Assembly: GCA_049669725.1 (NCBI GenBank)
Contig: JBATKU010000346.1
Span: 1 to 8,609 of the forward strand
Length of the DNA stretch: 8,609 nucleotides
Direction of reading: 5' to 3'
Origin: JAFDCJ01 sp049669725
GTDB taxonomy: Bacteria; Desulfobacterota; Desulfobacteria; Desulfobacterales; JAFDCJ01
The position numbers were made by a program, and so were the translations under genes. Shown here piece after piece: positions 1-6,363 of this stretch. How positions within the stretch are numbered: position 1 is the stretch's first letter; every line of letters starts with the position of its first letter. The notes beneath the pieces are model-generated. The model was not told the DNA's origin, searched no databases, and saw only the letters and a list, made by a program, of their open reading frames with translations.

Positions 1-44
1 ACCCATTTGAGTTTCATGATTTGACCCCTTCGCTTTGAATCGTG

Positions 45-164
45 TTAAATGTTAGGCGAAGAATCCTTATATTCCTCGGAAGTATCAAAAGTATCAACAC
101 TGTCGAAATGGAACTTGATTTTGATACTATAGCCGGTAGCCTTGTATGTATTCCTGCCATACAC
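45..164 (-). pseudogene. possible small or degraded ORF, function unknown
   Basis: A minus-strand reading frame opens with GTG at 164 and ends with TAA at 45-47, giving 39 residues. The peptide looks protein-like: it begins VYGRNTYKATGYSIKIKF and then has an acidic tail (DSVDTFDTSEEYKD). I do not recognise it. An in-frame TAA lies just upstream (near 174), but another minus-strand frame further upstream (about 170-215) reads EIGVIWGRKRRIKD, which is also protein-like. This could be the end of an older gene broken by a frameshift. The GTG has a purine-rich stretch about 12 nt upstream, too far for a good ribosome binding site. It may be chance. Confidence 0.25.
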
Positions 165-308
165 TGAATATCCTTAATCCTCCTCTTCCTTCCCCAGATG
201 ACACCAATTTCTTAATGATTAGAGCAGTTTTTAGCTAAACAGTCAATATTTATAGTGATAACAGTATGTTAAACACTTTTAATTATCAAAATACTATGGT
301 ACAGTATA

Positions 309-314
309 TATAAT
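309..314 (+). promoter_or_regulatory. candidate -10 box upstream of the 338 gene
   Basis: A perfect TATAAT lies 23 nt before the putative ATG at 338, inside a very AT-rich stretch. No good -35 hexamer is found at 16-18 nt; the nearest is TTATCA at 283-288, with a 20-nt spacer. The match is therefore half a promoter, and such boxes arise by chance in AT-rich DNA. Confidence 0.3.
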
Positions 315-337
315 GAATACAGATAGTTAGGCTAATT

Positions 338-905
338 ATGGGGTCTAAATGAAACTTACAAAAAATTCTGGAAAGATTACGAACTGGACTTTCAGGAAAT
401 CAAACTCGCTTATCTTAATTGGGCCATAGGCTATGCAAGGGAACCGCAAAAAGATTATCGACATTTGTTTCTTTGGGATTACCATACCCGTTTTTGCGTG
501 ATTCACAGCCGCTATGGAAGATCATTCAGTGTATCTCCATTCGGTATTGGGGTTCGCGGAGTACCAAAAATAAAGTCGAAGGGGATACCGCGAGGCTTAG
601 ATGAAATCGACATAGCTCTCAAAACTCGTTTGACGGAAAACACCAGACACATCAGATCTGCAATTGTGAATGCCCTGGAAATCGGAAACCTGAACGATGC
701 ACGCCAAATGGTCCTCAACTTTTACTGGCTCAAGCTCGGTGCCCATGAACTTCTTTTTGATCGGGCGCAACTTGAATACGATAAACTCGGGAAATTTAGA
801 AAAGGCCGCTGGGGTCTTGATGAATCCGAGAAGTGGCGAACGCTCATCGGAATCCGAAACCGAATCGTAAATGTGGTACGCTATGGTGAAACCCTTGAAA
901 ATTAA
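338..905 (+). CDS. hypothetical protein, apparent 5' frameshift
   Basis: The uninterrupted reading frame runs from a TAA at 333-335 to the stop at 903-905. The first standard start codon in it is TTG at 465, which would give 146 aa. The protein-like sequence clearly extends further upstream: codons 351-464 read ETYKKFWKDYELDFQEIKL and onward to the TTG with no stop. The only ATG near its natural beginning is at 338, in the frame one base off; that frame reads M-G-S-K and then TGA. Skipping one base in the AAA run at 347-349 joins the two and gives about 188 aa. So the gene is either frameshifted by one A, misread at a homopolymer, or starts at TTG 465. The product is soluble, rich in basic and aromatic residues, with a helical C-terminal half (about IDIALKTRL to the end) and no signal peptide or membrane segment. 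I do not recognise its family. It is the only clear plus-strand gene, and its function is unknown. Confidence 0.6.
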
Positions 906-1076
906 TATGTAAAGAATCTCAACCGGAAACTGCCGGGGTTCAGTCGTGTTACTCCTTTGCTTCTGCGAATAATGCGGAAAAGTTAAAAAATGTTCTACGG
1001 TTTCTATATGACCGTATACAAGGGAATCATCCCGGAATGAGTATGGATGAGATACTATAATTGGACTAATATTTGC

Positions 1077-1192
1077 TTATTTCATAGTGTAGATTGGAGT
1101 CCTTCCCCGATAAGCCGCAAAAATGCCCCTTTTTACAGCTTTTTGCCCCTTTTTGACGCATTTCAATATCCCCATTTTTCATAGTGTAATTG
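1077..1192. repeat. short direct repeats (TTCATAGTGTA and CCCC-T-run)
   Basis: TTCATAGTGTA occurs exactly at 1081-1091 and again at 1178-1188, each followed by ATTGG (with one extra G in the first copy). A diverged third copy, ACTATAATTGG, lies near 1054. Between the two exact copies, CCCC followed by a T-run occurs three times within about 60 bp: CCCCTTTTT near 1125 and again near 1147, and CCCATTTTT near 1171. No role is evident. They could be remnants of a small repeat element. Confidence 0.4.
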
Positions 1193-1301
1193 GCAAAAGA
1201 CCCTAATGTCCCCCACATAGGTAAACATCCACTTCCCGGGCCGTATTTTGCCCTTCCTTCACGTTAATCCACCCTGTTTTCTTCTCCCTTCATAGGTAAA
1301 T

Positions 1302-1571
1302 ATAAGATTTAACACCTGAAAATCACATTTATGTAGAGTGATATGATCTTACCTCCCCTGGCAGAGCTCCGAGTTACGATCCTGTCGCACACGTTCTTGG
1401 ATTAATTAGGTGCACAGCATACACGGTAGACCGGTGGATAGAGGAAAATTAAACATCTACGGCCCTATCAGTGCCCCAATTGCCCACTAAACCTCCTTTA
1501 CTACCCCTGGATGGACCAAAAATAAACTTCTACGGTCCGTTTGTTGCTATATTTAGGTGTTGTAATCTAAC
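1302..1571. repeat. imperfect inverted repeats enclosing about 270 bp, with internal direct repeats
   Basis: The left arm ATAAGATTTAACACCT (1302-1317) is an imperfect reverse complement of the right arm AGGTGTTGTAATCTAAC (1555-1571). The core AACACCT/AGGTGTT is perfect, and the outer part pairs with one extra base. Inside, two 19-bp direct repeats lie 73 bp apart (1447-1465 and 1520-1538), matching at 16 of 19 positions around AAAC-TCTACGG-CC. CATAGGTAAA also repeats at about 1216 and 1291, just outside the left arm. The layout resembles a small non-autonomous element, but no target-site duplication is obvious. Confidence 0.3.
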
Positions 1572-1788
1572 AGCTGTGCCTAAATTCCAACTTTTTTCGC
1601 TTGTCTGCAAGAAATCTGCGTCGTCAAAAACAAGTATAGGGTAAGGTCATTGTTGTGGGTTTGATTTGTCAACCTAACAAAAATTAGCTCATTCAGGATG
1701 GTGTATTAGTAGCCGCAATCCATCATTCAGCCAAAGTGTGGGTTTCGCATACCAATATACAATAGTGGATAAAAACTTAGAGAAAGAG

Positions 1789-2052
1789 TTATATGCGATA
1801 TATAGCTTTGGTCTTTAGAGGGTTGGAGATGAGCACATTGAAATTATGTGCCTTTAAAAGATCATGGAGCCCGTACCACGAGCACATCGATTCAATGACG
1901 ATTTTGGTAGGCCCGTCCAGATTTACAAAATAGTCCAGGATGTGCTCTTCTTGGTTTGCAAAATTGCGCCTAAAAAAAACTTTGCCGCTCTCATCAATGG
2001 TGGTGATAAATGATGTTTTCTTATGTAGACAACCGGCAAAAATACAATTCGT
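1789..2052 (-). mobile_element. IS110-family transposase fragment (N-terminal part)
   Basis: An 87-codon minus-strand frame encodes the N-terminal region of an IS110-type DEDD transposase. Family signs are LHKKTSFITTIDESGKV near the start, then LDGPTKIVIES, WYGLHDLLKAHNFNVL and NPLKTKAI, a series typical of this RuvC-like domain. The frame stops with TAA right after KTKAIYRI, where intact relatives continue with a basic, Asp-containing stretch. Roughly three quarters of the protein, including the rest of the RuvC-like domain and the C-terminal Tnp domain with its catalytic serine, is missing. The first catalytic aspartate, normally two residues before the HKK histidine, is also absent (the sequence reads AGCLHKK), while the Glu of VIES is kept. 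No start codon is visible; a TGA precedes the frame. It is an inactive relic. Confidence 0.85.
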
Positions 2053-2171
2053 TCACACCTGCACGCTTGTCCTTGCTTTGTAAATAATCTGACTGGTGTG
2101 GGCCGAATCGGCTTAACTCGCATTTTGTTCACTCGACCTTTGGTTTAACAAAGCGATTTTTCCCGGATAGC

Positions 2172-2399
2172 TTACTCCCACAAACCAAATAGGTCTCGCC
2201 CAATTGGCCAGCGTCCCTTTTTCTGCTCCGCCTTCGTACCCAAAATCCATTTGTTGTAAAGTTTGTCGATAATTCCGCTGGTCTGGTTCATTTGCAGCCA
2301 GTCATTAACAAAATCTTCAAGATCCGAACCAGCCAGCGGTATGGCCAAGGCAGCATTCGATTTTAGATGAGGATTTGGGTGGAAAGAGAAATGCCCTTT
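2172..2399 (-). pseudogene. C-terminal fragment of a family-3 periplasmic solute-binding protein
   Basis: This 75-codon minus-strand frame, ending in TAA, matches the end of amino-acid-type ABC transporter binding proteins (SBP_bac_3). The clearest parts are ALAIPLAGSDLEDFVNDWL, NQTSGIIDKLYNKWILG, then KGRWPIGRDLFGLWE and stop. These proteins usually have 240-280 residues, so only about the last quarter remains. An in-frame TAA stands at the upstream edge (2400-2402), and the sequence beyond belongs to the 3' side of the neighbouring outer-membrane gene. No start or signal peptide exists. It is a remnant of a transporter or periplasmic sensor gene that was cut on one side; the IS110 fragment lies about 120 bp past its stop. 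The family call rests on recognised motifs; no database search was run. Confidence 0.75.
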
Positions 2400-2489
2400 T
2401 TATTTTTCGCCATATTGTGACGTCTCATTCCTCCCTTGAAGGTTTCGCTGAATCCGGTTCCTCGCAGTCGGTCCTGTGTCGGGTAAAGT

Positions 2490-3554
2490 TTACCACTTGA
2501 AAAATACGCCGACGCTGCCCATGATCGCCTCTTGATCGTAAAAGTCGATGTTGGCGTCGGTTTTGGCGTAGGCGCCACCGACAAAAAAGTTCATCGGTCT
2601 GCTGCCAAACAGGCTCCAGCCCCAGGGATTTTCGTAATACACGGTGCCCTGGATCCCGTAGCGGTCGTCGTCCTGTTTTTTGTCGTAAATCGGGTTGTCC
2701 TTGTCATAGTCAGCCTGTCCGATATAGGCGTTGCCCGTGAAGGAGAAAGGGTTGTCTCGATTTAGATAGGCATAGGTTAGCATGAGATCATAGGCATCAT
2801 TTTTCATGGCCTTACCGTCCCGGTCGTCATGGGTGTAAATAAATGCCGGTGCCAGGGTATGGCTTTTGGCAAAATTGAAACGATAAGAGAGGTCCACGGA
2901 TTGACGGTCGCTGTCGCGTTCCAAAAGCTGACGTTCGGAGCTGGTAATTCTGTTGGGCCCTACCCCCCCGACCAGGGATTGCCCGCTTGTTTCAGTGTCG
3001 ATGTCCACCTTGCGATAGGTGTATTGCACCTGGAAAAAACTGCCGAAAATGCGGTCCCAGGTCAGGCGTGCGCCCGTGGACTTGCGCTTGGTATCATCGC
3101 GATCCTGACCGGTAAGATACGGGTCTTCCCACACCTTGGCCGGCATGCCGCTGAACAGAAAACCGCCCTGCAGAACACCGAGGCTGCCGATGCCCTGCTT
3201 GACACCGATTTGCTGGCTCATGTCAAACCGAATCAGGTCGGTCAGATCGGTACCAAAAAACAGCTGGGTGCGGGTGCTGGCAAAAGTGTATGCCAGAGTG
3301 AACGGCAGCGTTACCAGGGCGGTGGTTTCCGAGTCCGGGCTGTCGTTCAGGGAGTCGTTTCTTTCCTTCGACAGATCAAACCCCTGGATACTGGCCACCA
3401 TGTTACTCTTATACGAAAGATAGCCCACCCCCGGCCGGATAAAACCGCTGAATCCGGATTCTTGCGGGATCGGATCCAGGGCTGAGGCCCCGGTGGCCCC
3501 CCATACCAACAATACGGAAAGTGCCGCGATAGTCAAAAAGATAGTCTTTTTCAT
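2490..3554 (-). CDS. DUF2860-type outer-membrane protein
   Basis: The product has 354 aa. I chose ATG 3554 because AAAGGAG sits about 6 nt upstream and a classical signal peptide follows (MKKTIFLTIAALSVLLVWG, cleavage likely after ASA, near residue 25). An earlier ATG at 3590 would add 12 charged residues ahead of the signal peptide and lacks a ribosome binding site. The mature start, DPIPQESGFSGFIRPGVGY, resembles DUF2860 proteins, whose function is unknown. The rest consists of alternating hydrophobic/aromatic strands and Asp-rich turns (for example YDKDNPIYDKKQDDDRYG), and the last residues GVFFKW end in an aromatic, as in BAM-inserted barrels. It is probably a beta-barrel of the outer membrane. 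Its upstream gap of about 330 bp suggests its own promoter. DUF2860 is a family recognition by eye and less certain than the barrel call. Confidence 0.8.
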   Translation of the reverse strand: MKKTIFLTIAALSVLLVWGATGASALDPIPQESGFSGFIRPGVGYLSYKSNMVASIQGFDLSKERNDSLNDSPDSETTALVTLPFTLAYTFASTRTQLFFGTDLTDLIRFDMSQQIGVKQGIGSLGVLQGGFLFSGMPAKVWEDPYLTGQDRDDTKRKSTGARLTWDRIFGSFFQVQYTYRKVDIDTETSGQSLVGGVGPNRITSSERQLLERDSDRQSVDLSYRFNFAKSHTLAPAFIYTHDDRDGKAMKNDAYDLMLTYAYLNRDNPFSFTGNAYIGQADYDKDNPIYDKKQDDDRYGIQGTVYYENPWGWSLFGSRPMNFFVGGAYAKTDANIDFYDQEAIMGSVGVFFKW

Positions 3555-3887
3555 TTGTTTCTCCTTTCTTTTTTGAGATTTCAAATACATTCCGTTCCGC
3601 CATTGAATAAATAAACCACATATTTAGTCTCACACTGAGGATCGGTAATAAATCGACAGCTTAAAAACCTGACATATCTTGATAGCACAACTTTATTACT
3701 TTACAGATATATCCTCACTATTTGGGTAGGCGAATTCTTTTGGATTTGCATATGATATATGTAAAAAATGAGTTTCTGAGGTTCATAGCCGAAACCTTTA
3801 CTTCGGGCTCAGTGTGAATTACGTTTGCTAATGTAACCGAGCAGCAAACAATTCAACTAATGGAAATGAAGGATCAAATAACTTGAT
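3555..3887. other. intergenic gap between kinase and DUF2860 gene
   Basis: This is 333 bp of AT-rich sequence. It contains the DUF2860 ribosome binding site (next to 3554) and a candidate terminator for the kinase (3763-3812). It should also contain the DUF2860 promoter, but I cannot pick a convincing -35/-10 pair. No gene is seen on either strand. Confidence 0.6.
3763..3812 (-). terminator. weak candidate rho-independent terminator after the kinase
   Basis: Read on the minus strand, CTGAG (3808-3812) can pair with CTCAG (3776-3780) around an inner imperfect stem (AGCC with GGCT). A run of six T (complement of 3763-3768) follows 7 nt later. It lies about 75 bp beyond the kinase stop. The stem is broken by mismatches and the T-run is offset, so the call is weak. 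Confidence 0.3.
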
Positions 3888-6140
3888 CTATCTGTCTAAC
3901 TCGAGCATAAACTTTTGAATACTATCGAAGTCAAAATCCTCAGCTAGTTGGATTAATTTGTTACAAAAAGGCTTCACGGCATCGGATTCGGAATTCAACT
4001 CTTCGGCAATTGATTTAATTTGTATCACATCTCCCATTTCAGCTGCATCGCGGATACGTTTAGCAATTTCCCGAGCTAATTCAGCAGGGATATTAGAAAG
4101 CTCTCCATCGGATAGTTTACTTACGTTTTCGTCTGCGGATACGTCAAGGCTCTGAGTCGATTCCAGGGCTTGATTGAGCGCATTATCAAGCTCCGAGAGT
4201 CTAAAGTTCAGCTGTTCGGATGACGGGGCTTTTTTGTCAACGCCTTTAACAAGTTTTTCCATCCTCATCGCGGCTGCTTGCAGCTCTGTGGCCGCAAGAT
4301 TACCAGCCAATCCTTTGAGGTTGTGCACCAGGCTGTGGGCTTGATCAAAATCTTTGGCAGCAAGGGCCTGCCGGATTTCATTTGCTACCGTGTTGTAGTC
4401 CGTAGCAAAGCTTAAAAGCAACTTCCGATAAAGCCTTTTGTTTCCCTGCAACCTTTTTAATCCATCCGGCAGGTCAAATCCCGGCAAAGATTCCGGAAGC
4501 TCCTCCTTAATTGAAACCACTTTATCCGATTCAGAGGGCCCGACAGAATCAACAGGTTTTTGAGTAGTCGCTCCTTTTTCACCTGGCTGAATCCACTTTT
4601 GCAGGGTGGCAAACAGCTGGTCGGGGTCAATGGGTTTGGTCACATGGCCGTTCATGCCGGATTCCAAACTTTTATCCTCATCACCGGTCATGGCGTGGGC
4701 GGTCATGGCGATAATCGGCAACTCCTTAAAACGATCATCTTTGCGTATTTCACGGGTGGCAGTGTATCCATCCATCACCGGCATCTGCACGTCCATGAGC
4801 ACCGCATCATAATTGTTTTCCTTTACCGCGTTGACCGCCTCCTGGCCGTCATTTGCCAGCGTTATATTCAAACCGGCGCCCTCGAGAATTTCCATGGCCA
4901 CCTGCTGGTTGATTTCATTATCTTCCACTAATAGTACATTTGCTCCCCGAATATGTTCTAATTCTTCGGCTCCTTGTTCACGTCTTTTCGCAACAAGCGA
5001 GGTTTCAGGCACCGCTTCGCCAAAGGCCTGCATGATGGTGTCAAAAAGCATCGAAGGATTGACCGATTTAAGGAGAAAACCCTCTATCCCCAGTTGATCG
5101 GCCTGTTGCATTACCTCTTCCCGGCCGTAGGCGGTCACCAGTACGATGGGTGGAATTTTATTCAAACCCGTATGGTTTTTTATGCGTTTGGAAGCCTCGA
5201 TACCATCCATTCCCGGCATTTTCCAATCAATGATTACAAGCTCAAATGGTTTATCTTTATTGGCCGCTTCAAGTTCTGCGATGCCTTCCTCTCCGGATGC
5301 CGCTACTGAGACCTCAAATGAAAAAGATTCCAGCATTTCCTGAAATATACTCCTTGAGGTGGCGTTGTCGTCCACCACCAAAACTTTCATGCCACGCAGT
5401 TCAGATGCGGGCTTATATCGTTTTTGGGCCTTCTCTTTGCCCAGACCGAATTTGGCGGTAAAACTGAAAATGCTGCCCCGGCCCTGCTCGCTTTCCACCC
5501 AGATTTCGCCACCCATCATCTCGGCCAGGCGCTTGCTGATCGTCAGTCCCAAACCGGTGCCGCCATATTTGCGGGTGGTAGATGTGTCTGCTTGCATAAA
5601 CGGTTGAAACAGCTTGGCCGCCTGCTCTGAAGTCATGCCAACGCCTGTGTCTTGAACCGAAAATTTCAAGGTGACCTGTGCTTTGTCTTTTTTGACCAAT
5701 TCGGTGGAGATGACGATCTCCCCGGTGTCTGTAAATTTTACGGCATTGTTCGATAAATTAATCAGAATTTGCCCGAGGCGCAGCGGATCACCGACAAGCG
5801 CTGTCGTCACCGATGGATCGGTCTTAAAAAGCAGTTCCAGTCCCTTTTCCTGAGTTTTGATGCCCACCAGCGTAGAGATGTTATCCAGAGTATCCTCCAA
5901 TTGAAAATCCACGGACTCCATGTCCAATTTGCCGGCTTCGATTTTGGAAAAATCCAGGATGTCATTGATAATTCCCAAAAGGGACTTGGCGGAGATATCC
6001 ACCTTTTTCAGATAGTCATACTGCTTGGCAGTAAGATCAGTTTTCAGGGCCAAATGCGCCATTCCGATAATGGCATTCATGGGGGTTCTGATTTCATGGC
6101 TCATGTTGGCTAGAAAGTCGCTTTTGGCGCGGGTGATCAC
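3888..6140 (-). CDS. hybrid histidine kinase lacking its sensor (HisKA-HATPase-REC-REC-Hpt)
   Basis: The frame gives 750 aa from GTG 6140 and encodes the complete signalling half of a phosphorelay kinase. HisKA comes first (SHEIRTPMN, phosphoacceptor His15), then HATPase at about 115-235 (N-box NLSNNAVKF, Asn132; DTGVGM at 164-169; GGTGLGL at 193-199). REC1 is at about 251-372 (DD 257-258, acceptor Asp305, Thr336, Lys358) and REC2 at about 400-516 (ED 406-407, acceptor Asp450, Thr480, Lys502). An Hpt domain covers about 560-635 with HNLKG (His606). A helical tail (about 680-750) ends LAEDFDFDSIQKFMLELDR. All catalytic residues are present. The frame starts only 14 residues before the active His, with no sensor, membrane segment or linker, whereas relatives have hundreds of residues there. 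GTG 6140 has no clear ribosome binding site. A better start, with a signal peptide, lies upstream out of frame (6234). The gene therefore looks like a deletion product; if translated from GTG it would be a cytosolic, sensorless phosphorelay. No partner response regulator gene is present. Confidence 0.92.
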   Translation of the reverse strand: MITRAKSDFLANMSHEIRTPMNAIIGMAHLALKTDLTAKQYDYLKKVDISAKSLLGIINDILDFSKIEAGKLDMESVDFQLEDTLDNISTLVGIKTQEKGLELLFKTDPSVTTALVGDPLRLGQILINLSNNAVKFTDTGEIVISTELVKKDKAQVTLKFSVQDTGVGMTSEQAAKLFQPFMQADTSTTRKYGGTGLGLTISKRLAEMMGGEIWVESEQGRGSIFSFTAKFGLGKEKAQKRYKPASELRGMKVLVVDDNATSRSIFQEMLESFSFEVSVAASGEEGIAELEAANKDKPFELVIIDWKMPGMDGIEASKRIKNHTGLNKIPPIVLVTAYGREEVMQQADQLGIEGFLLKSVNPSMLFDTIMQAFGEAVPETSLVAKRREQGAEELEHIRGANVLLVEDNEINQQVAMEILEGAGLNITLANDGQEAVNAVKENNYDAVLMDVQMPVMDGYTATREIRKDDRFKELPIIAMTAHAMTGDEDKSLESGMNGHVTKPIDPDQLFATLQKWIQPGEKGATTQKPVDSVGPSESDKVVSIKEELPESLPGFDLPDGLKRLQGNKRLYRKLLLSFATDYNTVANEIRQALAAKDFDQAHSLVHNLKGLAGNLAATELQAAAMRMEKLVKGVDKKAPSSEQLNFRLSELDNALNQALESTQSLDVSADENVSKLSDGELSNIPAELAREIAKRIRDAAEMGDVIQIKSIAEELNSESDAVKPFCNKLIQLAEDFDFDSIQKFMLELDR

Positions 6141-6234
6141 CCTCGGGTTGATCCTGGCCCAATACGTGATTTGATATCAATAATACTGTTATCGGCAGCA
6201 CGACCCGAAGGATTTTTTTTGCGGAAAGTTTCAT
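6094..6234 (-). pseudogene. signal-peptide 5' remnant of the sensor kinase gene, out of frame
   Basis: ATG 6234 follows TAGGAG with 7-nt spacing, a good ribosome binding site. It encodes a clear signal peptide, MKLSAKKILRVVLPITVLL, continuing ISNHVLG-QDQ, with cleavage likely after LG near residue 26. Six codons later the reading enters the DNA encoding the start of the HisKA domain, but one base out of phase, and it ends at TGA 6094-6096 after 46 residues. I infer that this is the original 5' end of the kinase gene, which would have carried a periplasmic sensor as in BvgS-like hybrid kinases, and that an internal deletion joined it to the HisKA coding region. Alternatively it is a tiny upstream ORF whose translation helps re-initiation at GTG 6140. 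Confidence 0.6.
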
Positions 6235-6343
6235 GAGCGAACTCCTATTAGGGCAAAAGTAAAATACCCAAAATACTTATTTGGTTTGAATTTGTGTTTA
6301 ATTCTCTTTCTTTTCTGTGATATTTATTTTTTTCCACGTTTTT

Positions 6344-6362
6344 CACTATTCGATGAATGGTG
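6344..6362. other. hairpin just after the outer-membrane gene stop
   Basis: CACTATTC-GAT-GAATGGTG forms an 8-bp stem with a 3-nt loop on the plus strand (one G.T pair); on the minus strand one pair is A.C. It begins 2 nt past the stop codon of the 6364-7200 gene. No T-run follows on the minus strand, so it may be an RNA 3'-end structure rather than a full terminator. Confidence 0.35.
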
Positions 6363-6363
6363 C

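Larger units (their letters stand above)
906..1788. other. AT-rich interval without a convincing gene
   Basis: No frame here gives a believable full gene on either strand. What it holds: a 53-codon open stretch without a start codon (899-1060, plus strand); three near-copies of a TAGTGTAATTGG-like motif; three CCCC-T-run motifs; two 19-bp near-identical direct repeats; and a 16-17-bp imperfect inverted-repeat pair around 1302 and 1571. The pattern fits decayed accessory DNA between the plus-strand gene and the IS110 fragment. Confidence 0.6.

Noticed and set aside
1923..2132. Minus-strand 69-codon ORF across the IS110 region
   Set aside because: It is a different frame from the one with IS110 motifs and ends inside the transposase sequence; it is an overlapping shadow.
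2363..2584. Minus-strand 73-codon ORF with a GGGAGG before an internal ATG
   Set aside because: It overlaps the end of the DUF2860 gene and the solute-binding-protein remnant in another frame, the spacing of the purine run to the ATG is about one base, and the peptide shows no recognisable features.
2829..3485. Plus-strand 218-codon ORF
   Set aside because: It lies opposite the DUF2860 gene, whose signal peptide, ribosome binding site and barrel-type sequence are clear; long antisense frames are common in GC-richer genes.
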